Part shown: piece by piece, positions 49,462 to 60,732 of the stretch
Layout of the letters: each line of letters starts with the position of its first letter
Numbering within the stretch: position 1 is the first letter of the stretch
NCBI RefSeq assembly: GCF_918797505.1
Contig: NC_092800.1
Coordinates: 31,052,263-31,116,262 of the forward strand
Length of the DNA stretch: 64,000 bases
Direction of reading: 5' to 3'
Source: Bemisia tabaci
Taxonomy: Eukaryota > Arthropoda > Insecta > Hemiptera > Aleyrodidae
Notes under the pieces: generated by a model
Database searches by the model: none
What the model saw: only the letters and a program-made list of their open reading frames with translations
Told to the model about the DNA's origin: nothing
Made by a program: the position numbers and the translations under genes

Positions 49462-49714
49462 CTGCCGTGCTAAGGAAAAATGCTGTATGGACCTTCAGGC
49501 GTTGCCAAATTTCCTTTGATAAAATACAAATTTCCTGGTAAACTTATGAATATCTTCCTTCCAATTTTTCAGATAATTTTGTTCACAACTTAACCTAAAG
49601 CCCCTGAAAATTTCAAGGGAGAATATTCATATCTTTCCTCCAAAATAAACATTTTGTAGGAGGAAATCTGGTAACTCTCGAATGTTCATAGGACGTTTTT
49701 CCTTGGCACGGCAG
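49462..49714. mobile_element. Family E MITE, copy 2
   Basis: A 253-bp element from CTGCCGTGCTAAGGAAAAAT to TTTTTCCTTGGCACGGCAG. GCGTTGCCAAATTTCC is inverted against GGAAATCTGGTAAC. It is the best-preserved copy in the window and defines the unbroken length. Confidence 0.8.
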
Positions 49715-50303
49715 AGATGTACTTCACATTCTAGAAGCAAAAGGGAGCATTTCCCTCACTTCCTTCTCTCACAGGGAAGATTGTGGATCAAAGCAAGAAA
49801 TTTCCTATACCTATAAGTTCCAGGCTACTTGGTTTAACAATACAAGGAAACCCTCGAAGAAAAACATACCTACAATGCATATTAACGTTCCAACATATTC
49901 CAGACTTCCCCCTCCTTGCTCTGAACTTGACAGGAAAATTTTATGCATACATTTACTTTGTTGAAATTGATAAAAAAAAAAACCTTGAGAAAGTAATGAC
50001 GTTTTAATTTCAAAATTAGTACTTAACTATTTTTAATCATTTACATTTTTTATTTTTAAATTCATATGATCCCTGCAAACAGAAGAAATTTCATTCCATC
50101 TAGGATTCATATTTTTCTTGCTTTTAATTTTTCTCATGAGGAAAAACGTTTGTCAAATCGTTTACAATTTTTCTAGAGAAAACCTCAAGTTAAACTAGAT
50201 GATCGCAGCAAACAGGTTACTGTAAGAATGGAACTCAGAAAATATATAACTTCTTTAAGTTGCGCAAAACTGGATGGTTTTATCCTGTTTATTCTCAGAG
50301 GTC

Positions 50304-50467
50304 CAGTGGCGAGGCGTGAATGATCGGTTACCGATATCTCCAGATTTGAAGCTATGGTAATGAATCGCTTATTAAAGTATTCGTTGCTAACACCCTGTTT
50401 ATTGATCCATTTCCATAGGTTTAAAGGGTCGATCAATGGATATATCGCAAAGCACGCCCTGCCACTG
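50304..50467. mobile_element. Family B hAT-like MITE with exact 8-bp target duplication
   Basis: A 164-bp element from CAGTGGCGAGGCGTGAATGA to CAAAGCACGCCCTGCCACTG. CAGAGGTC occurs at 50296-50303 and 50468-50475, an exact 8-bp duplication. The core is CGTTGCTAACACCC. Confidence 0.88.
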
Positions 50468-50929
50468 CAGAGGTCCATAGTTGTTTTCAATAAAGCTTAC
50501 CAAAATCTTTAAAAGTGTGAATGAATGAAAACCAGCAAAACTTATCTAAGAAAGAAAATAAAAAATTTATTAAGATAATGAGAGAAAATTTACACACATT
50601 AAGAGAGACGCTGCCAGACCATTCTAACTATGACTTATTTATTCTAACTTCAAATACTATGATACTCTGATTTCTAACCCTTTAGGATACCTACATGTAA
50701 CGTTTGAGTTTTAGCGATTAAATTTAAAGAGTAATTTCTAGAACTAAAAAAAGTAAGATAGGTAAGACTAAGGGGGAAAACGATGCTCCTTGTGGCGTCT
50801 GAAGAAAATTTGAAGCCAGTCAGTCCCTACTGAGATGTGGAAAATTTCACCGATAGCGACAAGATAGACCCAGCATTTACTCTAAGTCCAGTTCCAGTTC
50901 TGGAATATGGGAGCACAGGATTGTCTGAT

Positions 50930-50951
50930 TCATATGACTGGGGTGGTCTCT
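50930..50951 (-). CDS. Candidate last exon of an unrecognised gene
   Basis: After TATGTTCTTTTGCAG, one base completes a Leu codon opened by the exon at 52014-52097; the frame then reads ETTPVI and TGA. The phase agreement is the only link. The competing reading is the continuous - strand frame 51083-50877, which runs through the acceptor without splicing and ends HIPELELDLE. Confidence 0.25.
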
Positions 50952-52013
50952 CTGCAAAAGAACATAAGGCATTTCATCAAAATTAAAAACTAAACAGTTT
51001 AGAAAATGATTATTGTTAAGTAGCATTTGACGAGCACAAAGACATGGAAGGTAGCCAACAAGACAATCCGATTTGATTGCCACATCCGGAAGTTACAGGA
51101 GAAGAGGGGAATGAAAATCACAGAAACCTCCCAGGAGAAGGGAGGGGATTCCCAACAATAATTCACTGATTCTTCGCCTCTCATGAGAATTCTTGGTAGA
51201 AAAGGACAATAGAGAACAGAGTGCAATGGCTAAGGCCGAAAAATATCCTTCCATTGAAACGTTTCAAAAGCCTTCTATTATATTTTTTGTTCTTCTGAAA
51301 AATAAACTGACAAAAATATATAATTCAAATTGTTATGAAAATATTTACGATTGTGTTAGAAATTATACAGAATATTTTAAGGAAAACTGTTGGTTCATGT
51401 ATTCCTTAAAAAATTAATAAAGCATGAGCGGAGGTATAAGCACATTGCATTTGGAGGTGCACAAACAATTTCTACCGTACAGAACTCTTCTTGAACTTAT
51501 TTTGAATAGACCCGTGTACTTAGCTAAATTTCTCAAAACAGTGTGTTACGACCCTCTAGATCTGAGCTACTCACATAGTCTCTGTGATTAATGAACGTGG
51601 ATTCACTAATTAGCTAATTTTTTCTTTCCTTACCTCCTTGGAGAGAGTTCACCAATTTCAGAGTTGGCATGAGGCGAATTATGAATTTTCTTTCTGAGGG
51701 AGGTAGGGGGTCGCAGTGCACTTGCATCAAGGAGGGTCAGTGAGCAAGGGAAGGCACCCACCTGGGGTAGTGGGGCACACCTACAGCTTCAAGGAGAGAT
51801 CTTTTACATTCTTTGATTTCACAGAAAAAATGTTGATAAAATTTTGCAGAATACAAAAATATCGCGTAGATATTTTGCAAAATCCCTTACCTTTTCTGGA
51901 GAGCACCCTCTATCTCCAAAGGTCCAAAGGTCACTGGTGCCCACTCTGGTTGGATCAGATCACAAGAATTGGTGTTCATTGAGTTAAACGTCCGGTTCTG
52001 GCAATGTCCTTAC

Positions 52014-52097
52014 AGAGAATCCCAGTAGAGAGTGACAGGATTCACTAAAATTAATGCTGCATCAGTATGATCCTTTGACTTGACACTTGGACACCTC
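52014..52097 (-). CDS. Candidate internal exon of an unrecognised gene
   Basis: Bounded by a strong acceptor (TGTTTCTTTTCCAG) and a donor (CTCT followed by GTAAGG). One frame encodes RCPSVKSKDHTDAALILVNP and VTLYWDS, entering and leaving in phase 2. The matching upstream exon was not found. A candidate first exon near 53110-53220 ends in an excellent donor (CTTAG followed by GTAAGT), but its phase does not fit a direct join. Function unknown. Confidence 0.3.
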
Positions 52098-52398
52098 CTG
52101 GAAAAGAAACATGCATTCCTGATGAAATGAATGGCAAAGGATGGTTTTTCAGAGCAGAACATTGTATAGAAAATTTCTGTAAAATAAGCCAAGTACCTAA
52201 GTAGGCACTCTTAATAATCTACTCGATCGTCCCTCCCTCAACTGCAAAGCTCATATTATCCAGAAATTGAAGGTACCTCTTACCTGTTCAAGCATTCATT
52301 TCCTTTCTAAAATTACTTACCGTTTAAGTAATTTCTATTATCGTGTCCATCCTCTCATTCAATGAACCAAATCAAAGTTCGGTCAGAGCATACTTCAA

Positions 52399-52655
52399 TT
52401 GGACCGCGTTAAACAGAAAGGAACCAAGCCACATCAGCTATTGCCAAAGTTAACCGGGCCATTTAGTTTTTTACGAGAGGACGTTTGTGTGGATTCCTTT
52501 GAAATTTTTAAGGAATTAGCTTCATACTCTAGAGAAAATCCACTGAAATTTGCACAAAAATCCGCACAACCGTTTTCATGTAAAAATTTAAATTGCCCGA
52601 TTAAATTTGGCAATAGCTGATGTGGCTTGGTTCCTTTCTGTTTAACGCAGTCCAA
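52399..52655. mobile_element. Family H palindromic MITE, copy 2
   Basis: A 257-bp palindrome from TTGGACCGCGTTAAACAGAA to the complement TTCTGTTTAACGCAGTCCAA. GGAACCAAGCCACATCAGCT and AGCTGATGTGGCTTGGTTCC are exact complements. The two 73-codon ORFs on opposite strands are the same arm read twice. AATT lies at both edges. Confidence 0.82.
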
Positions 52656-53626
52656 TTACAATTGACTTAATATTCCAGAGATACTGAAAGTTAGGTAAGC
52701 AACAGGAAAAATTCACTGAACACACATATATTTTTTAAAAATGCATAAAACTTCCCCTTTGAATTTTTGGGTCAGCCACCATCCCCTTACAACATAGTCA
52801 GTGTCGCGCTATTCCTTCGCTGGTATCCTTGTCAAAAGATTTCAGCCTTTTAAGGTGTGGGGTCGGAAATCTAGCTGTCTTTGCTCATTGATTTTAATTC
52901 ATGATTCAAGATAGGTCTTTGGTTCGTCTCTGAGAGTGCATAAACATACTCGGAACATACAGCGCTTTCATTTACCAACTAATGAGAATTGTTGGCGCAA
53001 ATATAGTGTTCACCCCAGTCTCCGTATATTTTGCTTGTTCCTCTAAAGTATTTCCGCCTACTGGAATAATAGGGGTTGCGTTTGAAGAAGTAAATAGAGT
53101 GTAAGAACTTACCTAAGTTACAGTGCGGTGAGCAGGTCCAGTGCGCTCGATTCCGTCCCAAAATCTTGTTAAACACAAGTTCCACACGCGATTTTTCCAC
53201 AATGATGGCATTAGAATAACAAGCAAGAAAAAAACGGGAAATTCTATTCCTTATACGTAAAGGCGGTAGAGTCTTTATCAGATAAACAATTTGAACATTG
53301 TATATTGTGCAGATAAACAGAAGACATAACCTAAAGTTAGGTAAACAAAACAACAACAATCATGGCGGTCACTTTTCTCACGGCCGCTTTTCCTCACCTC
53401 AAAATCTGTTACCGTACTTTCACCTCGTAAACTGAATCAATCTCGATGAAAAATACATCAAAAAATAATACAAAAAATTAGCTATAAGTTATGGATCCGA
53501 TTTGGGAAATCTTCGCAGGGAATTTGAAGTAATAGACGATTTACTGGTCGCTTCAGAAAAACGACTAGTGGCGCTCTCTGCGCGGATACGAGCTGTCCCT
53601 AGATCACTTGGAATCACCTTAACCAA

Positions 53627-54553
53627 GGCGGATAAAGAATGGTGGTCGCATTTCGATTTTGGCTGCCATCTTGAACATGTGTGACGTGCAGAGGGTACGG
53701 GCTTTTACCGCGAGATTTGAAATGTACCCGAAGTGTACCCGATGCGATGCCGCGGCGCGAGGCTCATACAACTTCCAAACGGAATTATGAGTTTTCCTTC
53801 CTAATGAAACGCTTTCAGATCGTAGTCTGAGTTAAAATTTTTACTGAGAATTTGCAAGGAAGTTACAATCATTCTAATGTTTAATATTTCTGGCTGAAAT
53901 TTGTGTTTAAAGAAATGTACCCGATGTTCTCGTTCCTTCACGCACATGTGCAACTTTCTGAAGAAACTGGACCTATCATTTTGGACTTAGTATATTTCGG
54001 ATTTTTGAGAGCTGTAATGCGGTAGTTTTTCCTTAAAAATTTGGAAATAACGTCCAATCGTTCTTCTTTTTGATGCTTCAAGGAGAAATTTGTACTTTCG
54101 GAAATTTGGGAGACAAGTGTGAAAATTGGAAAAACGGAAAGGGGGTCGGGGATTTCTGACAAACAAGGGGAGGACTCCCCCCAGATAAGGAGGTTCGGGG
54201 GATCCCCCGAAAAATTATATTGATAATCAGGTATCCATGGAGAAAATAAGAAATATTAAAAAAAAAATAAAAAAAAATAAAAAAAAATAAAATAAAATAA
54301 AAATAAAATAAAATCTCTCACGGTTTTTAAATTATTTACTGATAAAGATAGCAAAATAAAATACACCGCAGTAATTTCACTTTAAATTCGGGCTATCAAC
54401 GCCAGAAATACTTACAATGAACAAGTGACTATACAATACCAATACCTTGTAGCGTCAGATTGCAGCGTAAACCTCAAACCCTCCGCAGTTGGGTTTGTTT
54501 ACAATCGTGACGTCAAGAGGGTACGAGATGCGACCACCATTCTTTATCCGCCT
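53627..54553. mobile_element. TIR element with AAGGCGGATAAAG ends
   Basis: The left end AAGGCGGATAAAGAATGGTG, then GTCGCAT is matched in complement by ATGCGACCACCATTCTTTAT, then CCGCCTT on the right. GGGTACG-type motifs lie inside both ends. TTAA occurs just outside each end (53619-53622 and 54560-54563), suggesting TTAA target choice, but the spacing to the repeat differs on the two sides. The interior contains an A-rich microsatellite and no transposase. Confidence 0.6.
54252..54314. repeat. A-rich microsatellite
   Basis: About 60 bp of AAAAAAATAA and AAAATAAAAT units inside the element at 53627-54553. Confidence 0.8.
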
Positions 54554-54563
54554 TGCCACTTAA

Positions 54564-55040
54564 CGATACAGGTTCAACTCCTTCATTAGCGAAATAGACT
54601 GTTCACACCCGCAATATTGAAACTGATAATAGTGTGAATCATCAATGATATTCTTCGTCTGAGTAATTTTGAAGCATAGAGTTTTTGAAGATGCAAACGA
54701 GATAACCTTAAAATTTCAATGCCGAATGAATGCCGCTTATGTAAACTAAACAACCAAGGTAATAGGTGCAGCTCTCTCGCGGTGGAAGAGCAAACTACTT
54801 GCTGTTTTTCGTGTAACTGTGCCTTGTCCTGGATTGGCGGTTGAATTGGAGGGAACTAAAAGCCGGGAAATACGAATTATCGCCGGAAAATTTGAAAAAG
54901 CGGGGACTGTACCACTTTACCGCAACTAGCAAAACGCGTCTATAAAGTTAGCTTTTGAGACGAAACTCTAGAAATGCTTCTGGGTCACAGAGGACTACTT
55001 TTTGAATTTTTGAGGGATACTCCTACCTGAAGGGGAGGGC

Positions 55041-55081
<41 letters not shown>

Positions 55082-55990
55082 CAGCCAACATTTTTTGCGC
55101 AAGTAGCAGGCTGCCATCTAAATTTTCTTCATAGGCATGAAATTGGCATAGTCTATTTGCCGATGGATTTGCTGGAAACTCAGTATTTGGTCGAGGGAGG
55201 GAGGGGGGGGGGTTGAAACGAAAAAAATATATTTAACTGGCAGAAGTTTTTTCACAAAGCCAATTTCTTTCAGAATGGCGGGAGATAAGCATTTTGAACG
55301 TTTACCGATTTTGCATTGAACTTTGTATCCGGGGGTATACCATGAGAAAAAAAATCTGATTTCATGTTTTAAAATTACCGATTTTCTTTCAAAATGGCGA
55401 TTAAAAATTGGGACGGAAAAGATACTTAGGCTATAGACCAACATCTATACATGTGGAATTTGGAGCGAGCTAAACGAGCCCACTATTTAATAAAGTTTCA
55501 GAGTTCAGTAGATTTAAATGACTAAGAGAGAGGAATAGGAAGCATCGACGAGAGGTATGGAGACATATGGAAGAAACGCACATTAATATTTCGCCTTCAA
55601 ATTTTGGGGTATGCCACAAAACGTATTTTTTCTCCTTCTGTTTGCTTCATCCTTGTCATGCCTCATGCTGAAATGAAACTTTCACTGAAACTGAAAAGAG
55701 GGGGGCCAGAATCGCTGGTAGAAACTTATGGCTTGTAACCTAACATCACTACGTTGGGCTATGCGTTGTAACTTAGGTTGAAAAGTCATCGTTTGAACAA
55801 GCAAATGATGTCACAAGATATTTGGCTTTAACACTGTTTCGTCATGAATCGGACAGTAGCTGCTGCAATAAGAAAAAACAATACCTGACATAAAATCACC
55901 ATGTAAATGGTATTTCACACGAGTTCTTATTTAACTGAAGTCAAACCCAGTAATAGTAAGGGACATTTTTACCATTAAGGGCGTCAAGGA
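54564..55990. other. Non-coding stretch with a long poly-T
   Basis: No domain-bearing ORF. A run of about 37 T at 55037-55074 and a G-rich patch (GAGGGAGGGAGGGGGGGG) at 55192-55212 stand out. No MITE family recognised. Confidence 0.4.
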
Positions 55991-55992
55991 TG

Positions 55993-56512
55993 ATATACAC
56001 CGATGGATTCACAACATTATTCATCGGTTCAATCAAAAATCATGGCAGATATCATTGTGTGCTCCTCGAATGGATCCGCGGTATACTTTTTGCCTATGCG
56101 GCGAAATTGAAGGCGAGCCTCAAGTAGCATGACATCTCTCAATAGGTTTTCATCTATTAATTTATAGCAGAGTTTGAATTCGCCGGATAAATAATTATTC
56201 TTGTCAAACTTCAGGCGGCCGATATGCCTACCATACGGTTTACAACAACTTCATTTATCGGTTCAGTCGAAGCTTAAGGAGCGAAAGAAACGTGTTTTTT
56301 ATTCGAATAGATAATTATTCGCACTCTCCGGTTTGTTCGTTGCCGACGAGGTAAAATTGAAGGCGAATCTCAAGTGGACTATGCCTCTCAGTAGGTAAAT
56401 GTATAGTTTATAGGTTTAGCAAAGTCTGGGCGAGATTATGGAGTGCAATTCTCGAACAGATGACAAAACGTGCTCGCCGGAACGTTTGTTACCTATGTAG
56501 CAAAACTGGAGG
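55993..56512 (+). repeat. Satellite-like tandem repeat, ~230-250 bp unit
   Basis: ATTCATCGGTTCAATC (56031) recurs as ATTTATCGGTTCAGTC (56254). AAATTGAAGGCGAGCCTCAA (56104) recurs as AAATTGAAGGCGAATCTCAA (56353) and then partly as AAAACTGGAGG just before 56512. A third unit is cut off by the family D element at 56513. Confidence 0.6.
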
Positions 56513-57193
56513 TAGGGCCGGATTAAGGGGGTGGCCACATGGGCCGCGGTCCATGGCGGAAAATTAGAAAGCGGCAAATTTTGCAATTTTTTCAAATGCA
56601 GGTACAAAAAAATCGGATTCAGAAAAAAATTACAAACAAGAAAAGGTGACAAAATCTCTCATTTCCTGAGAGTTCATTAATTTCTAATTTTGTCGTATTT
56701 CAGTGATACAAGAGACAGCACCTTTAAGTAGTCGAGTTAAGAGAGAAACCAAACACGTAATTTGGCCTGGAGCGGCGCGGCGCAAAGAGAAATGATGACG
56801 AGGACTTGAGATGAAAAGGAGAAGCCCTCGACGCGGCGGTCGGCATGTAACACATATTAGCGCCTACGAGACTGCATGAATACTTCACGCATTGCGTCAA
56901 ACACAGTGTGGTCAGCGCGGCACGGCGCGCAGCGGCGGAAGTTAAAATTATTAAACCACATTTATGTTTGTTCTTTCTTAATTTTTTCGTTCAATGCTTA
57001 CAAATGAAAGACCTTGTCCCCACAGAGATAGGTTTACGGAACTGAACTTTCGCGCGAAGTTCCGTGAACTTTTGCTAGTATTGTTGACAGGGCTTACGCA
57101 AAAAATGTGTCCAACACGAGTGAACGCGTCTTATACACCCTTCTCCCTCCGGCACGTTCACTTGATGGTTTTTATTGATGTTTCAAAATGAAT
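56513..57193 (-). mobile_element. Family D hAT-like element, truncated, reverse orientation
   Basis: Begins AGGGCCGGATTAAGGGGGTG and continues through one minisatellite unit (GAATACTTCACGCATTGCG) and AGATAGGTTTACGGAACTG to TTGATGTTTCAAAATGAAT. The last ~60 bp, including the other terminus, is lost. The pre-insertion sequence TTCCGTGAACTTTTGCTAGT confirms where the palindrome entered the copy at 17858. Confidence 0.75.
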
Positions 57194-57205
57194 TTTTTTT
57201 TAAAC

Positions 57206-57294
57206 AGCTTTTTTCAGGAAAAAATTGAAAGAGTCGAATGGAGATAATACGTTTTTACTGTTTATCGAAAAGATGAAGGATGAATATTTGTTAG

Positions 57295-57325
<31 letters not shown>

Positions 57326-57376
57326 CTAACAGCATTTTTCAGCAAAAAATTGAAAAAAGTGTCGACTGGAGATAAG
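57206..57376 (+). repeat. Direct repeat of ~123 bp with poly-T
   Basis: AACAGCTTTTTTCAGGAAAA, then TTGAAAGAGTCGAATGGAGA at 57206 recurs as AACAGCATTTTTCAGCAAAA, then GTGTCGACTGGAGATAAGG at 57329. A run of about 29 T (57297-57325) lies just before the second copy. Confidence 0.6.
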
Positions 57377-57764
57377 GCATCTTTATTTTGGACGGCAGTT
57401 TTCTCCTCGTCCACAGACATTTTCCCCCGACTTCGTTACCAAAACCGAAGGAACGACAACACTCAGTGTATGGGGTGGTTTCACGATAACTGGAATAGTT
57501 TTGTCGCCGTAACAGACAATACATTTTTCGGTCATATTTTTAGTAGCAATGATGATCACTCGAATTTTTTTGCATTATCCTACACAGAGTTACGTCTGTC
57601 ATAGCGCTTTTCAAAGATTTATCGCTCTACTTTTCAATTTAAATAAATGGCCGAAAACTGTCTGTTACGCTGACTTTTAACCGCATAACAGACAGCACAT
57701 TTTCGGAATTTACATAATATTAATTGAGAGGTAGAGCAATTAATCATTAGAAAGCGTTATAATA

Positions 57765-58771
57765 CGAGGGGCGTTCAATAAGTACGTATCCCCCCTCTCT
57801 AAAATCCATAAGAGTGGGCCAATTTTAAAAAAACTTGGGCTCAAAATCTTCCTTAGGATATTTTGAGTTCAACAAAACAAACCGCAACAAAATCGGACTA
57901 TGTGCGGCCGAACGCGAGCCGTTTGAACGCGCCGAGGTGCTCGACGCTCCCATCGAATCCGCGAGGATTTGAAGTCCGCTACAGGAGAAGAGCTTCTCTG
58001 CCAAAGCCTCAGTCGTTCATCACTGACGAAAAATCAAGGAAATTTTTGTAGAATAAGGGGTTTACCTCACTTCTCCACATAACCAGCTCGATCCAAGCAA
58101 GTCTGATACTGAGACTAAGACTAAGAGAACAGCTTTTGGATGCCTCGTGCGTGGAAGTCTTTCAGCTGACCGCGGATGAAAGAGTGGACGGCTTGTTTGA
58201 CCTCTTCCACTGATTCAAAATTAACTCCTCCGAGTTCAGATTTCAGATACGATAATAGATGGCAAACCTGACCACCATTTATTCCCGTTCCTGAAATCTG
58301 AACTTGGAGGAGTTAATTTTGAATCAGTGGAAGAGGTCAAACAAGCCGTCCACTCTTTCATCCGCGGTCAGCTGAAAGACTTCCACGCACGAGGCATCCA
58401 AAAGCTGTTCTCTTAGTCTTAGTCTCAGTATCAGACTTGCTTGGATCGAGCTGGTTATGTGGAGAAGTGAGGTAAACCCCTTATTCTACAAAAATTTCTT
58501 TGATTTTTCGTCAGTGATGAACGACTGAGGCTTTGGCAGAGAAGCTCTTCTCCTGTAGCGGACTTCAAATCCTCGCAGATTCGGCGGGAGCGTCGAGCAC
58601 CTCGGCGCGTTCAAACGGCTCGCGTTCGGCCGCACATAGTCCGATTTTGTTGCGGTTTGTTTTGTTGAACTCAAAATATCCTAAGGAAGATTTTGAGCCC
58701 AAGTTTTTTAAAATTGGCCCATTCTTATGGATTTTACAGAGGGGGGATACTTACTTATTGAACGCCCCTCG
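57765..58771. mobile_element. Second mariner-derived foldback made of two 3' ends
   Basis: The ends CGAGGGGCGTTCAATAAGTA and TACTTATTGAACGCCCCTCG are each next to TA (57763-57764 and 58772-58773). The arms of ~485 bp are near-identical inverted copies. The right arm encodes (58324-58416, +) VEEVKQAVHSFIRGQLKDF, then HARGIQKLFS and a stop. After a duplicated TCTTAGTC stretch the shifted frame resumes as QTCLDRAGYVEK and a stop. This is the C-terminal end of a mariner transposase with a frame break; the left arm carries the same on the - strand. The catalytic region is absent. Confidence 0.82.
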
Positions 58772-59290
58772 TACGTAACTCTTTGAATATTAATTCGAAA
58801 ATATTCGAGTGACCTAGACCCTATATTATTCTATCTCTTCTTCTCTATTACTATTGATTGTTAAATATTTTCCTTACATTTATCAATTTAATATATTTTA
58901 GTGCTGTTTTATTAGTACAGCACTTAAAAACGGTATAAATAATAATATCAGACTAGTTAATTTGGCATTTTTTTACTTATGTGATTTTAAGTTCTTTAGA
59001 TCTAGTGATTTCTAGGCTTTTCGAAATGTGAATCAGTGAGAACGAAAACACATCAACTCGGTATCTCAAAAATACTCAATTTTCATGTATGAGAGTCAGT
59101 TTCATTGAAGTTAACGCATCTATTCCAACTTGGACCTTTAACGTGTCCTTAAATACTTGTCTTTCGGCACCAAAGATCTTTTTCTTGTGCAAACTTTTTC
59201 AGCTACCGTGTAGTTTTGCGTGTGTCTTGATTATTTTCATTTTCTCGAGTTGGTGTGTTTGCGTACTCACTGATTCATTTATGATCCACA

Positions 59291-59599
59291 CCATAGAGAC
59301 AAAAAAGGAGGTGTTTGCATCTTGAGGTTTGTTTACCCTGTGACGTGGGTCGTCACAACCTGGCCAGCGAAATCCGGAATTCGAAATATGAAAAACGGAC
59401 CATAATGTCCGATTTTTTTACTTAAATTAACTCATTATATAATTTCAAGCACTTTTTATGGAATGACTTTTTTCCTTAAATTACACCATTTCCAAGAAAA
59501 TCGACAGGATAAAAACGTCGCTGTACCGACCTACGTCATCAAATCATCAAAAAATCCATGATGCCCGAAATGCAAACACCTCCTTTTTTTTCTCTATGG
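59291..59599. mobile_element. CCATAGAGA-ended MITE
   Basis: A 309-bp element from CCATAGAGACAAAAAAGGAG to CTCCTTTTTTTTCTCTATGG. GTGTTTGCAT and ATGCAAACAC are inverted further in. ATCCAC occurs immediately outside each end (ATCCACA, ATCCACG), a possible short target duplication. Confidence 0.7.
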
Positions 59600-60371
59600 A
59601 TCCACGCAGGTTTGGGCGTTGAAATGTAATACGACCGAAAAATGTGTCATCTGTTACGGCGACAAAACCATTCCAGTTATCGTGAAACCACCCTAAGATA
59701 TAGCGACGACAAGAGCAAGAGGAGAAAAGTAAGAAGGAGCTCCAAGAGGGAAAAACGCAGAGGAGCGTAAAAGGAGAGACCCTCGGAGGGCCGGGGGCGT
59801 CAGGGACTCCCCCAGAGAAATTGATGCTTGATTTAAGCTGTAAAACAGGGCGAGAGCGATTTGAAATTCTTATGAGCTTGTAATATCAGCAAAACTACGA
59901 TAGCGGAGCTTCCGCGGGGGAGGGGGGCGGGCGCTAAGAGGCAGGCTGAGGGGATTTAGTCACTTAGGATAAGTGGTTTTGGGGAGGGGGCGATCAAAAA
60001 CTCCCGAGATCGATAAGAAACAATCCCTTAGACGTGGAATCCTGAGTTACGACCAACCGCATTGTTAGAATTTAAAATGAGCCCCTCTCCCCGCCCCCTC
60101 CTTCTGGCTTTTGACTCCTCCTCTATGGCCTCCCTCGCCCCGGCCCCCCGTCTAAGTGTAGTCGTTTTATCCATTTTATATCATTCTTCAGTAGGTAAGC
60201 ATGTCTCGGGTGTAAGTTGTGACCCGCAAGCTGCAACGAGCGCATCTTCTTTTATTTCTCTGTTTCGGGGAAGGAGGTACTCTGCAGTTTTGGCGTGTTG
60301 TATCTGCTCCTATCCCTTCATTGGTAAATGTTTCGGGTATCGTTAGTTGCATTAATCCTCACTGAACATAA

Positions 60372-60628
60372 CGACGGTGTGAGTCGGCGATCACATAACT
60401 CGGTTTGGGACGTCGCAGACTTCCTGTCATACTTTGTTTTTAAACGGAAAACTGCTCAGCGGCAATTACTTAAAACTGCCGTGATTTTTCTACTCTGTGT
60501 GAAGAAATTTTGCATTAACTTCTATAGAAGGAATGATGTCAATTTGTTCTCCTTTAAAAAAAATAACACAGAGGCGGGGATTTCCAGACACTGCAAACGA
60601 GATATGTGATTGCGAACTTACGTTGTCG
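60372..60628 (+). mobile_element. Family C MITE, copy 4
   Basis: CGACGGTGTGAGTCGGCGAT on the left, and GATATGTGATTGCGAACTTA, then CGTTGTCG on the right. It shares the GACGTCGCAGACTTCC and GAGGCGGGGATTTCCAGACA blocks of the family. Confidence 0.78.
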
Positions 60629-60732
60629 ATATTCTAAGCTCGCATGTGATGGTCTGCTCTACCGTGATACAGCGAAGAGAGCAGTAAGTGCAAAAATGAA
60701 GTTTCGAGAAAACGGACTCAAAAGCGTCTGAC

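Larger units (their letters stand above)
57473..59697. mobile_element. Large inverted-repeat element enclosing a mariner foldback
   Basis: The left repeat GGGGTGGTTTCACGATAACT, then GGAATAGTTTTGTCGCCGTAA at about 57473-57543 is complementary to TTACGGCGACAAAACCATTC, then CAGTTATCGTGAAACCACCC at about 59620-59697. Arms of ~75 bp enclose about 2.1 kb that contains the mariner foldback (57765-58771) and a small MITE (59291-59599). No transposase remains. Confidence 0.55.

Noticed and set aside
57863..58674. Two identical-looking 62-residue ORFs (MSSTKQTATKSDYVRPNA...) on opposite strands
   Set aside because: They are the two arms of the mariner foldback read outward-in; the mariner coding sense is the reverse (tail peptides EEVKQAV and QTCLDRAGYVEK).
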